DNA of 64,000 nt from Rhizobium sp. CSW-27 (GTDB taxonomy: Bacteria > Pseudomonadota > Alphaproteobacteria > Rhizobiales > Rhizobiaceae): positions 310,001 through 374,000 of the forward strand of contig NZ_JAHHZO010000002.1 of assembly GCF_018760785.1 (NCBI RefSeq), written 5' to 3'. This document shows positions 49,485 to 58,539 of the stretch, in pieces (within the stretch, counting starts at the first letter, position 1; every line of letters starts with the position of its first letter). The position numbers were made by a program, and so were the translations under genes. Below the pieces are notes generated by a model. That model saw only the letters and a program-made list of their open reading frames with translations, was not told the origin of the DNA and made no database searches.

Positions 49485-50669
49485 TCAGCGCGTCGCGCCG
49501 GTGATCTCCGTGCGATAATAGTCGACGCGGCCGATCGGCGCTTCCGGCAGCTCGCCGCGCTTCACCAGAAGGTCGCGCGGCGTTTCCTTGTCGACGGCCG
49601 GGGCCGGCGGGGAAGGGGCCTTGCCCAGCAGTTCCTCTCCGCCGTCCAGATCCGGGTCCGTCAGGCTGATCGGCTGGGTCTTCACGCTGGTCTCCGCCTC
49701 CGGCGGCAGACTGGAAAGCTGGGGCAGGTCGGCGGCATCGCCGCGGATGATGTCGGCAATGCTGAGATCGCCCAGATGCCGGCGGGCGAGTTTTTCCACA
49801 TAGAAGGCGAGCTTGCGCTTGCCCGCATCCGTGAAGCCGATGCCATCGGCGCTGCGCAGCCTGACCGGCTGGCCGTTGATGTCGGATCCCGTCACGATGA
49901 ACTTGCCGCCCTCGCTGACGAAGCCGTCCCAGATGTCGACGAATTCACCGCCCGCCTTCTCCACCTGCTGGCGATAGATGCCGTTCAGCGTCACGGCATC
50001 GGTGGTGAGCGACGGGGACTCGAAGGCGGGCAGGCCGACCCAGAGCAGGGGAAGGCCCGCCTTGGTGACCATGGCCGCAAGGCGCGCGACGCGCGCCTCA
50101 TAGGCTGCAAGCCAGGCATCGGTGCGGAAACGCTCGCGCCCGCCCTCGACCTGCATGGCCTGGCGATCATTGGCGCCGATCATCACCACGACCAGCTTCG
50201 GCCGTTCCTCCGCCAGCAGTTGCTGCAGCCGCTGCGGCCAGTTCAGATGATCCTCGCGCACCAGCCCGGAGGAGCCGGAGCCCTGTTCGATCACGGCGAC
50301 GGACGGATCCTGCGAGAAGGCAGCGTTCAGCCCCTTGCCGAGGCTCATGGCGGTGAAGTCGCCGATCACCAGGATCTTGCGGGCGTTTTCCATCTTCTCC
50401 ACCGGCGCAGGCTCCTCGGCGCGCGGGGCGGGGGCGACGGTGCGTGCCGCCTCGGGCGCGGTGACCCGGGCCGGCTGGCGGCGGCGCTGCCTCTGGTTTT
50501 CCGGCTTGACGATCACCCGCTCCTCAACCTGCCGGCGGTCGCCGAACAGCATGTCCATCAGGGTGCGGCGTTCCTGGGCGGCGGCGGGGGCGCCGTCGAG
50601 CGGCAGCATCATGAGGGCGCACAGCATCATGATGCATGTCCGCTGCCCGCCTCTGCCGCCCTGTGTCAT
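49485..50669 (-). CDS. Exported SGNH-fold (DUF459) protein, probably catalytically degenerate
   Basis: This 394-aa exported protein has a signal peptide (about residues 1-31, ending GAPAAAQ), a Pro/Arg/Ala-rich linker and an SGNH/DUF459 domain (about 100-310). Block III is conserved as VVMIGANDRQ. Block I reads VIGDFTAMSLG, with Phe where the GDS serine should be, and the final block reads FTDAGKRKLA, with Lys in place of the catalytic His. An esterase activity is therefore doubtful and a binding role likelier. A Pro-rich C-terminal tail follows. The ATG at 50669 has GGAAAGA upstream. It lies 91 bases downstream of the lytic transglycosylase gene, suggesting a cell-envelope role. Confidence 0.78.
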   Translation of the reverse strand: MTQGGRGGQRTCIMMLCALMMLPLDGAPAAAQERRTLMDMLFGDRRQVEERVIVKPENQRQRRRQPARVTAPEAARTVAPAPRAEEPAPVEKMENARKILVIGDFTAMSLGKGLNAAFSQDPSVAVIEQGSGSSGLVREDHLNWPQRLQQLLAEERPKLVVVMIGANDRQAMQVEGGRERFRTDAWLAAYEARVARLAAMVTKAGLPLLWVGLPAFESPSLTTDAVTLNGIYRQQVEKAGGEFVDIWDGFVSEGGKFIVTGSDINGQPVRLRSADGIGFTDAGKRKLAFYVEKLARRHLGDLSIADIIRGDAADLPQLSSLPPEAETSVKTQPISLTDPDLDGGEELLGKAPSPPAPAVDKETPRDLLVKRGELPEAPIGRVDYYRTEITGATR

Positions 50670-50760
50670 GTGCCCATCTTTCCGTATCCAGCATGCCGGC
50701 CGAACCGCGTCCCGCAGATCGGAGGCGGAAACGGGCAGCCGGACCGCCCGTTCCACGATG

Positions 50761-51984
50761 TCAGTTGCGCAACCGTTTCAGCAGCGTCTGGGACGGCTCC
50801 CCGTCCGCTTCCATGCCGAGCCGCGACTGGATGGCGCTGATGGCGGCGCGCGAACCGGAACCCAGATTGCCATCGATTTCGCCGTCGTAATAGCCCATGG
50901 CCTTGAGGCGGCTCTGCAGTTCGAGCTTTTCCCGTACGTCCAGCGTTCCATGCGGCCGCGGCCAGGGCTGCACCATGCCGCCATAGCCGGCGATCTCGTC
51001 CGCGAGAAGGCCGACGGCCAGCGCATAGCTGTCGGCGGCGTTGTAGCGCTTCACCACGAAGAAGTTGCGCAGCATCAGGAAGGCCGGTCCCTCGGCGCCG
51101 GCCAGCAGCTTCAGCTCCGCTCGATCGCCGGGGCGTGGAAAATCCTTGCCGTTCGGCCGGATGAAGCCGAGCGCTGCCCACTGGCCGAGCGTCTTCGTCT
51201 GGCCTGCATAGCGTGCGGCGCCAGGCGGCAGCACCGCCTCGTAGCCCCAGGTCTTGCCCGCCTGCCAGCCGTTTTCCGCCAGAAGATTGGCGGCCGTCGC
51301 CAGCGCATCCGGAACCGAACTCCAGATGTCGCGCCGCCCGTCGCCATCGGCATCGACGGCATAGAGCAGGTAGCTCGTCGGAATGAACTGCGTATGGCCC
51401 ATGGCGCCCGCCCAGGAGCCAGTCAGGTGCTTCGGCGAGATTTCTCCGGTCTGGAGGATCTTCAGGGCGGCGATCAGCTGCGTGCGAGCGAACTTCGCCC
51501 GCCGGGGATCAGCCCAAGCCAGCGTGGCAAGCGCCTGTGGAATGTGGTGCAGCCGCTCCGGCTGATCGAGAACGGCGCCGTAATTGGATTCCATTGACCA
51601 GATGGCGAGCAGCACGTGCTTGTCCACCCCGAAGCGATGCTCCAGCGCCTCCAGCAGCCGGCCGTGGCGCGCCAGCATCTCGCGACCGTTGCGCACGGTG
51701 AACGGATTGACGCGCGAATCCAGATACTGCCAGATCTCGGTCTTGAACTCCGGCTGGTAGTTGGCCTTGCGCAACACGTCCTCATCCGGACCCTTCACGC
51801 CCGCAAAGGCCTTGTTGTAGGTGGAGCGCGTGATGCCGTTTTCTGCTGCGGTGCGATAGAAATTGGCGACCCATGTCTTGAAACCGTTATCGGCTCTGGC
51901 ATCTAATGGAGTGCTCGCCAGCGTCATGGCTGCGATCACGGAGAGGGCAAGTCCGGCGAAACGATGTGGGCTGAAAAATCTCAT
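50761..51984 (-). CDS. Lytic murein transglycosylase, MltB-like
   Basis: This periplasmic lytic transglycosylase of 407 aa cleaves peptidoglycan to 1,6-anhydro-muropeptides. It has a signal peptide (residues about 1-31, ending DARAD), a family 3 SLT_2 catalytic domain (about 35-330) with the catalytic Glu in IWSMESNYGAV, and a C-terminal peptidoglycan-binding domain (about 340-405; LQSRLKAMGYYDGEIDGNLG). There is no lipobox Cys, so it is soluble rather than a lipoprotein. The start is ATG 51984 with a weak site. The SGNH-like gene follows 91 bases downstream and may share its transcript. galU is divergent. Confidence 0.92.
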   Translation of the reverse strand: MRFFSPHRFAGLALSVIAAMTLASTPLDARADNGFKTWVANFYRTAAENGITRSTYNKAFAGVKGPDEDVLRKANYQPEFKTEIWQYLDSRVNPFTVRNGREMLARHGRLLEALEHRFGVDKHVLLAIWSMESNYGAVLDQPERLHHIPQALATLAWADPRRAKFARTQLIAALKILQTGEISPKHLTGSWAGAMGHTQFIPTSYLLYAVDADGDGRRDIWSSVPDALATAANLLAENGWQAGKTWGYEAVLPPGAARYAGQTKTLGQWAALGFIRPNGKDFPRPGDRAELKLLAGAEGPAFLMLRNFFVVKRYNAADSYALAVGLLADEIAGYGGMVQPWPRPHGTLDVREKLELQSRLKAMGYYDGEIDGNLGSGSRAAISAIQSRLGMEADGEPSQTLLKRLRN

Positions 51985-52190
51985 CGGCTGTCGTGTTCCT
52001 TGTGCTTTCCGGTCTCAAATTCGCCAGGATCGGGAACCACGCCCTGGCCGTCACGGCAGGATACGGCAGACAGTGTCAACAAATTCTTTACCATCACTAC
52101 ACTGCTCTGTCATTGTTTGTGAATATGTGGTGATTTTCGGATAACAGCGATTCCGCACCGCAATGATTGTAAGTGCTTTAGGAGGCATGA

Positions 52191-53075
52191 GTGGGACAAC
52201 AGAAAATCCGTAAGGCCGTATTCCCCGTCGCTGGACTGGGAACCCGCTTCCTTCCAGCCACGAAGGCTGTACCGAAGGAAATGCTGACGGTCGTCGACAA
52301 GCCGGTCATCCAGTACGTTGTCGATGAAGCCGCGGAAGCAGGGATCGAGCATTTCGTGTTCGTTACCGGTCGCGGCAAAGGTGTCATCGAAGATTATTTC
52401 GACATTCAGTTCGAACTCGAACAGATGCTTCGCGAGCGCAACAAGAATGCCGAGCTGACCTTGCTTGCGGATCTTCTTCCCAAGGCAGGCACGGCAAGCT
52501 TCACCCGCCAGCAGGTTCCGCTCGGTCTCGGCCACGCCGTTTGGTGCGCGCGTGACATCGTCGGCGACGAGCCCTTCGCCGTCCTGCTGCCCGACATGAT
52601 CATGTCGTCGGAGAAGAGCTGCCTCAAGGGCATGGTCGAACTCTACGACAAGACCGGCGGCAATGTTCTGGCCGTCGAGGAATGTGCACCGGAACTGGCG
52701 CACAAGTATGGCATCGTCGGCGTCGGCGAGAAGGTTGGCGAGGAAGGCTTCAAGATCACCGAAATGGTGGAGAAGCCGGCCAAGGGAACCGCACCGTCGA
52801 ACTTCTTCATCAACGGCCGCTACATCCTGCAGCCGGAAATCTTCAAGATCCTGGAGACCCAGGAGCGTGGCGCCGGCAACGAGATCCAGTTGACCGACGG
52901 CATGCTGACGCTCGCCAAGTCGCAGGAGTTCGCCGGCTATCACTTCAAGGGCGAGACCTACGACTGCGGTGCCAAGGACGGCTTCATCCTGGCAAACCTC
53001 GCTTTCGCGCTGAAGCGCGGCGATATCCGCCCGCTGATCGAAGGCCCGCTGAAGGCCCTGACCTCCGGCCTCTGA
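52191..53075 (+). CDS. galU: UTP-glucose-1-phosphate uridylyltransferase
   Basis: UDP-glucose pyrophosphorylase of 294 aa makes UDP-glucose for exopolysaccharide, lipopolysaccharide and cyclic glucan synthesis. Motifs are [20 protein letters not shown] near the N terminus, the [20 protein letters not shown] segment, and EMVEKPAKG for sugar-phosphate binding. The start is GTG at 52191 with GGAGG five bases upstream. A nearby ATG at 52187 is out of frame. It uses the same glucose-1-phosphate pool as glgC, supplied by pgm. It stands alone and ends at an intrinsic terminator. Confidence 0.95.
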   Translation: MGQQKIRKAVFPVAGLGTRFLPATKAVPKEMLTVVDKPVIQYVVDEAAEAGIEHFVFVTGRGKGVIEDYFDIQFELEQMLRERNKNAELTLLADLLPKAGTASFTRQQVPLGLGHAVWCARDIVGDEPFAVLLPDMIMSSEKSCLKGMVELYDKTGGNVLAVEECAPELAHKYGIVGVGEKVGEEGFKITEMVEKPAKGTAPSNFFINGRYILQPEIFKILETQERGAGNEIQLTDGMLTLAKSQEFAGYHFKGETYDCGAKDGFILANLAFALKRGDIRPLIEGPLKALTSGL

Positions 53076-53098
53076 TCGGAATCGTCTGGTCGATTTTC

Positions 53099-53127
53099 AA
53101 ACCCCGTGGCTTGCGCCGCGGGGTTTT
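53099..53127 (+). terminator. Intrinsic terminator of galU
   Basis: An AAACCCCG/CGGGGTTT stem (53099-53106, 53119-53126) with a GC-rich inner part ends in TTTT. It starts 24 bases after the galU stop and could also serve the convergent barrel-protein gene. Confidence 0.85.
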
Positions 53128-53169
53128 CTGTTGCTGCCCTGCCGGTCGCGCCGGATGAGGGCGCGCCTG

Positions 53170-54627
53170 TCACCGCCGCAGGCTCACGCCAAGGCCGGCG
53201 CGCACCAGATTGCTGTCAGGGCCGCTTGCATTGCCTGTATGCTCATAGCCGAGATTGGCGGTGACATCGAACCAGCGGTTGAGGTTCCAGATCAGGCCGA
53301 AGCCGGTCTGCCAGTCGGTTTCGTCAGGACCAGCGGAAAAATCCCTTTGCGTGACGGAGCCGGTGAGGCGTGCCGTCAGGCGGCTCATCACCTGATGCGA
53401 CAGGCCGGCGGTCCATTGATATTCCCGCCAGCCGTTGACCCCGGCGGTGGTCGAATCCTGCAGCGTGGTGCGCAGGCCGAAATCGACGTCGGTGCCCCGG
53501 TGCGGCGACCAGAAGAGGCTTCCATCAAGCGTGATGGCGCCGAGCGAGGCGAGGCGCGCATCCTCGTAGTCGACCACGGCATAACCGAGGCCCAATTCGC
53601 CGCGCAGCTTCTCGCCGAAATCGACCTGAAGACCGCCGCGGCCGCCATAGCTGTGCGAGGAACGGGCATAGCCGGAGACGTCGCGCGTCTCGTCATAGAT
53701 CGCCCGGCCGAGGCTTGCCTCGATGAACGGGATGAGGGCGGGGGACAGTTCGTAGCCGAGACGCAGCCGGCCTTCCACCGCCCAGCGGTCGCGGTCGCCG
53801 AGCGAAAGGCGGCTGCCATCGGCAAATCGGGCCGCGCCATAGGTGGAACGTACGGCGGCAAGGCTGGCCGTGCCGCGCAGGATGCCGAAGTCGCGGGCGA
53901 TGGAGGCGCCCGTGCTGTAGCGGTTGACGCCGGCCTGGGTGGTGGCGCCGCTGATGGCGTTCGGGTCGCTGGTATCCTCGCGCTCGAAGGCGTAGCCGCC
54001 GGTCAGATGCGCGACGGTTTCGTCGGCCAGATCGAGCCTCAGATCGGCATCGATGCGGCCCTCCGGTTTCGTGCTGGCGCTGCCGCTCAGATTGCGCTCA
54101 TGCGTGCCTTCCGCCGTCACCGTCAGGGCGTGACGGGACCAGTCGGATGTCAGCGTGCCGTTGACGGCGGTGGCGGCATAGGTGCGGCGGGTCTCGCTGC
54201 CGCCGCTTCGGGTGCGCTCGCCGTTGATGCTCTCGTTGATCGTCGGGCGCAACATGAAGCTGCCAAGCCGGATGCCGCTGCCATCGTCGGAGAAGCGAGG
54301 CGCTGCATCGCCGCCGTCAATAGCCGCCTCCGGCAGGTTCTGCGGTCCCTCGATCAGCGTGTTCAGATCGTCGGCATCGGTGCCGTCCACACCCAGTGGC
54401 ACGTCCTGCCGCAGGCCGGTGCGCAGGGTGGCGGCGCCAATCGGGTTCGGGTTGCGCCCGGCGGCCGACGTTGCGGCTTCGTCCGTGGTGACGATGTCGC
54501 TGCCCTCCGTCACGAGAGACTGTGCGGGCGCAAGCATCGGCACCAGCAGCACCGCCGCCGTCACGACCAGCGCCGCCGGCCGTGCGCGCCGGTCCGGTTT
54601 GCCGTGACGGAGAGGGATGCGGGACAT
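53170..54627 (-). CDS. Outer-membrane beta-barrel protein (BBP2_2-like)
   Basis: This 485-aa protein has an arginine-rich N terminus and a signal peptide (hydrophobic stretch AALVVTAAVLLVPMLAPAQS, about residues 17-36). A disordered segment (about 37-110) leads into repeated amphipathic strands to the C terminus, such as FDVTANLGYEHTGN near the end. This matches the putative beta-barrel porin 2 family (PF10082-like). The last residue is Arg rather than the usual Phe, so outer-membrane insertion is inferred. The ATG at 54627 has AAGG 6 bases upstream; a start at 54675 would add 16 residues. The substrate or role is unknown; relatives sit near polysaccharide genes. Confidence 0.75.
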   Translation of the reverse strand: MSRIPLRHGKPDRRARPAALVVTAAVLLVPMLAPAQSLVTEGSDIVTTDEAATSAAGRNPNPIGAATLRTGLRQDVPLGVDGTDADDLNTLIEGPQNLPEAAIDGGDAAPRFSDDGSGIRLGSFMLRPTINESINGERTRSGGSETRRTYAATAVNGTLTSDWSRHALTVTAEGTHERNLSGSASTKPEGRIDADLRLDLADETVAHLTGGYAFEREDTSDPNAISGATTQAGVNRYSTGASIARDFGILRGTASLAAVRSTYGAARFADGSRLSLGDRDRWAVEGRLRLGYELSPALIPFIEASLGRAIYDETRDVSGYARSSHSYGGRGGLQVDFGEKLRGELGLGYAVVDYEDARLASLGAITLDGSLFWSPHRGTDVDFGLRTTLQDSTTAGVNGWREYQWTAGLSHQVMSRLTARLTGSVTQRDFSAGPDETDWQTGFGLIWNLNRWFDVTANLGYEHTGNASGPDSNLVRAGLGVSLRR

Positions 54628-54786
54628 GAACGGCCTTATGCGATGCGGATCCTGGCGGAATGCCATGATGAGCAAAGGCTAAAGGAACAGGGTTAATCCT
54701 TGGTTGCGGGCCGCTTGTGGTTCCTTGCACCGGCGGGACCGGGTGCCGCATGGACTTCCGTCGCCGGCCGCGCTATGGCAGGCCGC

Positions 54787-55782
54787 ATGAACAGCAAAGC
54801 CATTCTTCCCGATCAGGCCGATGTGATTGCCTCGGCGCTGCGCACCATCTCCATCGAAAAGCGCGGGCTGACCGCGCTCGAGACAGCGCTTGGCAATGGC
54901 CTGGCGGAGCCCATGCGCCAGGCCATTGCGCTCATTGCAGGCATTACCGGCCGCGTCATCGTCACCGGCGTCGGCAAGAGCGGCCATATCGGCGCTAAGA
55001 TGGCCGCGACCTTTGCCTCCACCGGCACGCCCGCCTCCTTCGTGCATGCGGCCGAAGCCAATCACGGCGATCTCGGCATGATTGCCGGCAATGATCTGGT
55101 GCTGGCGATCTCCAAGGGCGGCGAAAGCGCGGAGCTGAAGAGCATCATCGCCTATACGCGCCGCTTCTCCATTCCGCTGGTGTCGATCACCTGCGCGCCG
55201 CAGTCCTCGCTGGCGCGCCAGAGCGATGTGGTGCTGCTGGTGCCGGCCGAGCAGGAAGCCTGCCCGCACGGGCTGGCGCCCACCACCTCGACGCTGATGC
55301 AACTGGCGCTGGGCGATGCGCTGGCCGTTGCACTGCTGGAGGCGCGCGGCTTTACCGCGACGGATTTCCACGTCTTCCATCCGGGCGGCAAGCTGGGCGC
55401 GAGCCTCACCCATGTGAGCGACATCATGCATACCGGCGAGCGTCTGCCGCTGGTCCCGCGCGGCACGCCGATGCCGGAGGCGGTGCGCACGCTGTCCCGC
55501 AAGCATTTCGGCTGCGTCGTGGTTCTCGATGAGGACGGCACGCTGGCGGGCATCGTCACCGAAGGCGACATGGCGCGCAACCTGCACCGCAATCTCGGCG
55601 AACTCTGCGTCGATGACGTGATGACGACAACGCCGAAGACCATTGCCCCCACCACGCTGGCAACGGCCGCGCTCGGCCTCATCAACAAGCACAATATCGG
55701 CGCGCTGATCGTCGTTGACGAGGCGCGCAGGCCGATCGGCCTCGTGCATTTCCACGATTTGCTCCGGATCGGCGTCGCCTGA
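54787..55782 (+). CDS. kdsD: Arabinose-5-phosphate isomerase, KpsF/GutQ/KdsD family
   Basis: This sugar isomerase of 331 aa converts ribulose-5-phosphate to arabinose-5-phosphate, the precursor of Kdo for lipopolysaccharide. It has an N-terminal SIS domain (about residues 35-180; VIVTGVGKSGHIGAKMAATF and LAISKGGESAEL) and two C-terminal CBS domains (about 205-328; SDIMHTGERLPLV and DVMTTTPKTIAP). The ATG at 54787 (MNSKAILPDQADVI) is chosen; a 29-codon upstream extension is Gly/Ala-rich and unlikely. It is divergent from the barrel-protein gene and convergent with the nfeD-like gene. Confidence 0.92.
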   Translation: MNSKAILPDQADVIASALRTISIEKRGLTALETALGNGLAEPMRQAIALIAGITGRVIVTGVGKSGHIGAKMAATFASTGTPASFVHAAEANHGDLGMIAGNDLVLAISKGGESAELKSIIAYTRRFSIPLVSITCAPQSSLARQSDVVLLVPAEQEACPHGLAPTTSTLMQLALGDALAVALLEARGFTATDFHVFHPGGKLGASLTHVSDIMHTGERLPLVPRGTPMPEAVRTLSRKHFGCVVVLDEDGTLAGIVTEGDMARNLHRNLGELCVDDVMTTTPKTIAPTTLATAALGLINKHNIGALIVVDEARRPIGLVHFHDLLRIGVA

Positions 55783-55811
55783 CGGCGACGTCGTCTCGCA
55801 AAGCCCAAGGG

Positions 55812-56276
55812 TCAGCCGGCCACCGGCTCCACGATGAGTTCGTTGCCCGTCCAGGCGGCGACCCTGACCCGCATGCCGGCCGGCAGGTCCGGTCCGGAAA
55901 CCGACCACCAGGTATCATCCAGCCTGATGCGGCCGCGGCCTTCGCGAATGGGCTCGGCAAGCGTCGCGGTGCGGCCGACAAGGCTCTCGCCGCGCCGGTT
56001 CAGCAAGGGTTCGTCGCTTTCGCCATCCGTGCGGGCAAACACACGCCGGCCGGCCAGCGTGATTGCGACGGCAAGCGCGGCAAACAGCATGAGCTGCACC
56101 TGCCAGCTCCAGGCGGCCTGATCCCACAGCAACAGCGAGGCGGCCCCAACCACCATGGCGGCAAGCCCGACCCAGATCAGGAAGACGCCGGGGGCGGCCA
56201 GTTCCGCCGCCAGCAGGATCAGTCCGAGGATCCACCAGCTCCACGGGCCGAGGGTGATGACCAGCTGCTGGATCAT
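55812..56276 (-). CDS. NfeD-like membrane protein
   Basis: This 154-aa short-form NfeD protein has two or three N-terminal membrane helices (WWILGLILLAAELAAPGVFL; VQLMLFAALAVAITLAG) and a C-terminal OB-fold domain (about residues 90-152; LVGRTATLAEPIREGRGRI). NfeD proteins pair with SPFH/stomatin partners to organise membrane microdomains and quality control. Here the partner gene lies immediately upstream, with 4 bases between its stop and this ATG (56276) and GAGGCG as ribosome site. It is the second gene of that pair. Confidence 0.9.
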   Translation of the reverse strand: MIQQLVITLGPWSWWILGLILLAAELAAPGVFLIWVGLAAMVVGAASLLLWDQAAWSWQVQLMLFAALAVAITLAGRRVFARTDGESDEPLLNRRGESLVGRTATLAEPIREGRGRIRLDDTWWSVSGPDLPAGMRVRVAAWTGNELIVEPVAG

Positions 56277-56280
56277 CGCC

Positions 56281-57297
56281 TCAGCTCTCGCTGCCCGGCC
56301 GGTTGAACGGATTGACGGCCGGCGTGCTGCGCGGGGCAGCCACGCCGCGCGGCGGCGATGGCTGGCCGGCCTGCGCCGGCTCGCCGAACACTTCGCGGGC
56401 AATCGCCCCGATGCCGCCGAGCGACCCGATCAGCGAGGAGGCCTCCATCGGCATCAGCACGATCTTGGCATTCGCGGCGGTGCCGATTGCGGCCATTGCC
56501 TCGGTGTATTTCTGGGCGACGAAGTAATTGATGGCGTTGACGTCGCCGCCGGCAATCGCCTGCGAAACCACCAGCGTTGCCTTGGCCTCGGCCTCGGCCA
56601 GGCGCTCGCGCGCTTCCGCCTCGCGGAAGGCGGCTTCGCGCTCGCCCTCGGCCTGCAGCACCGCGGCCTGCTTGGCGCCTTCGGCGCGCAGGATCTGCGC
56701 ATTGCGCGAACCTTCCGCCTCCAGCACCTGCGCACGCTTCTCGCGTTCGGCCTTCATCTGGCGGGCCATGGCCTCCACCAGATCGCGCGGCGGCTGGATA
56801 TCCTTGATCTCGACGCGGGTGACCTTGATGCCCCAGGGGCCGACAGCCTCGTCCACCACCCTGAGCAGGCGCTCGTTGATCAGATCGCGGTTGGACAGCA
56901 GTTCGTCGAGATCCATCGAGCCCATCACCGAGCGGATATTGGTCATGGTGAGATTCTGGATCGCATTTTCCAGATTGGCGATCTGATAGGCTGCCTGGGC
57001 CGGGTTGAGGATCTGGTAGAAGGCCACCGCATCGGCCGAGACGCTGGCATTGTCCTTGGTGATGACCTCCTGGGTCGGCACGTCCAGCACCTGCTCCATC
57101 ACGTTCATCTGCGCGCCGACGCGGTCGATGAACGGGACGATCAGGTTGAGGCCGGGATCGAGCGTGCGGGTATAGCGGCCGAAGCGTTCCACCGTATAGC
57201 GATAGCCCTGCGGCACCGTCTTGATCCCGGCAAACAGCACCAGAATGACGAAGACCACGAGCGCAATGACGAGAATGTCGAAGCCGGACAGATCCAT
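56281..57297 (-). CDS. SPFH/band-7 (stomatin-like, Qmc-type) protein
   Basis: This 338-aa protein has one N-terminal membrane helix ([14 protein letters not shown], residues about 10-24), an SPFH domain (about 28-190; [20 protein letters not shown], then [20 protein letters not shown]) and a long Ala/Glu-rich coiled coil (about 195-265). The C terminus is Pro-rich and disordered. It should oligomerise in the inner membrane and scaffold proteases or lipids together with the NfeD partner. The ATG at 57297 has GGAGGG four bases upstream. It is divergent from queC. Confidence 0.92.
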   Translation of the reverse strand: MDLSGFDILVIALVVFVILVLFAGIKTVPQGYRYTVERFGRYTRTLDPGLNLIVPFIDRVGAQMNVMEQVLDVPTQEVITKDNASVSADAVAFYQILNPAQAAYQIANLENAIQNLTMTNIRSVMGSMDLDELLSNRDLINERLLRVVDEAVGPWGIKVTRVEIKDIQPPRDLVEAMARQMKAEREKRAQVLEAEGSRNAQILRAEGAKQAAVLQAEGEREAAFREAEARERLAEAEAKATLVVSQAIAGGDVNAINYFVAQKYTEAMAAIGTAANAKIVLMPMEASSLIGSLGGIGAIAREVFGEPAQAGQPSPPRGVAAPRSTPAVNPFNRPGSES

Positions 57298-57416
57298 GTG
57301 TCCCTCCAAGGGTTCCTGTGGGTGCCAGAGATGTATGGTCTCCAACTGCCCGGCACCAGAGCCAATCGACATCCCCATCGTGAATTGCGCGGATTGCGGA
57401 ATTCCGCTATCAGCCG

Positions 57417-57460
57417 CTCGGGTCACCCTCCGGTCGCAGCCTACCCGGTCAAAACAAGGA
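57417..57460 (+). promoter_or_regulatory. Candidate preQ1-I-type riboswitch
   Basis: Just before queC, CGGGT (57419-57423) pairs with ACCCG (57443-57447) around a loop that ends GCAGCCTA. The tail GTCAAAACAAGGA (57448-57460) is A-rich, and its AAGGA is the queC ribosome site. The CTAC before the 3' stem strand recalls the preQ1-binding cytosine region, and loop CCT could pair with tail AGG as the pseudoknot. It falls directly upstream of queuosine genes, the expected place. The tail lacks the consensus ACUAAG, so confidence is moderate. Confidence 0.5.
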
Positions 57461-57468
57461 TACCTGTC

Positions 57469-58176
57469 ATGAAAACCCTCGTCGTCTGCTCCGGCGGACT
57501 GGATTCCGTTTCGCTGGCCTACAAGGTCGCGGCGGAACATACCCTTATCGGCCTGATCTCCTTCGATTACGGTCAGCGTCACCGCAAGGAGCTGGAATTT
57601 GCCGCGCTGGCGGCGAAACGGCTCGGCGTGCCGCATGAGATCATCGACATCTCCAACATCGGCCGGCATCTGTCCGGCTCGGCACTCACCGATGACGTGG
57701 CGGTACCGGACGGGCATTATGCGGAAGAGACCATGCGGATCACCGTGGTGCCGAACCGCAATGCCATCATGCTGGCGATTGCCTTCGGTCTTGCCGCCGC
57801 CCGCCAGGCGGAAGCGGTGGCGATTGCCGTGCATGGCGGCGACCACTTCATCTATCCCGACTGCCGCCCCGGTTTCATCGACAGCTTCCAGGTGATGCAG
57901 GACCATGCGCTGGAAGGCTATGCCGATGTGGTGCTGCATGCCCCCTTCGTGATGGGCTCGAAGGCCGACATCGTGACCGAAGGCGCCAGCGTCGGCACGC
58001 CCTTTGCCGAAACCTGGTCCTGCTACAAGGGCGGCGAGCGGCACTGCGGCCGTTGCGGCACCTGCGTCGAGCGGCGCGAGGCCTTCCATCTGGCCGGCGT
58101 CGAAGATCCGACCGTCTATGACGATCCGGATTTCTGGAAAGCGGCAACCGCCGGCTTCCGGGCGGATGAGGTCTGA
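57469..58176 (+). CDS. queC: 7-cyano-7-deazaguanine synthase QueC
   Basis: This 235-aa enzyme converts 7-carboxy-7-deazaguanine to preQ0 using ATP and ammonia, in synthesis of the tRNA base queuosine. The N-terminal PP-loop [15 protein letters not shown] binds ATP, and [12 protein letters not shown] follows. The C-terminal zinc site uses the cysteines of [17 protein letters not shown]. The ATG at 57469 has AAGGA eight bases upstream, inside the possible riboswitch. queD and queE follow with a 6-base gap and an overlap, forming a compact operon. queF, folE and tgt are not in the window. Confidence 0.96.
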   Translation: MKTLVVCSGGLDSVSLAYKVAAEHTLIGLISFDYGQRHRKELEFAALAAKRLGVPHEIIDISNIGRHLSGSALTDDVAVPDGHYAEETMRITVVPNRNAIMLAIAFGLAAARQAEAVAIAVHGGDHFIYPDCRPGFIDSFQVMQDHALEGYADVVLHAPFVMGSKADIVTEGASVGTPFAETWSCYKGGERHCGRCGTCVERREAFHLAGVEDPTVYDDPDFWKAATAGFRADEV

Positions 58177-58182
58177 CAGCCC

Positions 58183-58539
58183 ATGTACCGCATCACCAAG
58201 GAATTTCACTTTTCCGCCTCGCATCAGCTTGGCCACCTGCCGGCCGATCACCAGTGTGCCCGCCTGCACGGCCACAATTACATCGTGGTGGTGGAACTGG
58301 CCGGCGAGACGCTGAATGCCGACGGCTTCGTGCGCGACTATCACGAGCTGAAGGTGCTGAAGGCCTATATCGACGACCACTTCGACCACCGGCATCTGAA
58401 CGACGTGCTGGGTTCCACGATGAGCACGGCGGAAAACCTCGCCCGGCATTTCTACGACTGGTGCAAGGCGCGCTTTCCGGAAACGGCGGCCGTGCGGGTC
58501 AGCGAGACGCCCAAGACCTGGGCGGAGTATCGCCCGTGA
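58183..58539 (+). CDS. queD: 6-carboxytetrahydropterin synthase QueD
   Basis: This 118-aa enzyme of the PTPS family converts dihydroneopterin triphosphate to 6-carboxy-tetrahydropterin, the first dedicated queuosine step after GTP cyclohydrolase. The zinc-binding histidines are in [11 protein letters not shown] and [13 protein letters not shown]; the catalytic region includes [11 protein letters not shown] and PTPS-type [10 protein letters not shown] at the end. The catalytic Cys precedes the HGHN motif ([10 protein letters not shown]). The ATG at 58183 lies 6 bases after queC, and the stop overlaps the queE GTG start. Confidence 0.95.
   Translation: MYRITKEFHFSASHQLGHLPADHQCARLHGHNYIVVVELAGETLNADGFVRDYHELKVLKAYIDDHFDHRHLNDVLGSTMSTAENLARHFYDWCKARFPETAAVRVSETPKTWAEYRP

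Noticed and set aside
58254..58535. Extended N terminus for QueE reaching back through queD
   Set aside because: QueD has complete motifs in its own frame, and the GTG at 58536 overlapping its stop is the natural QueE start.
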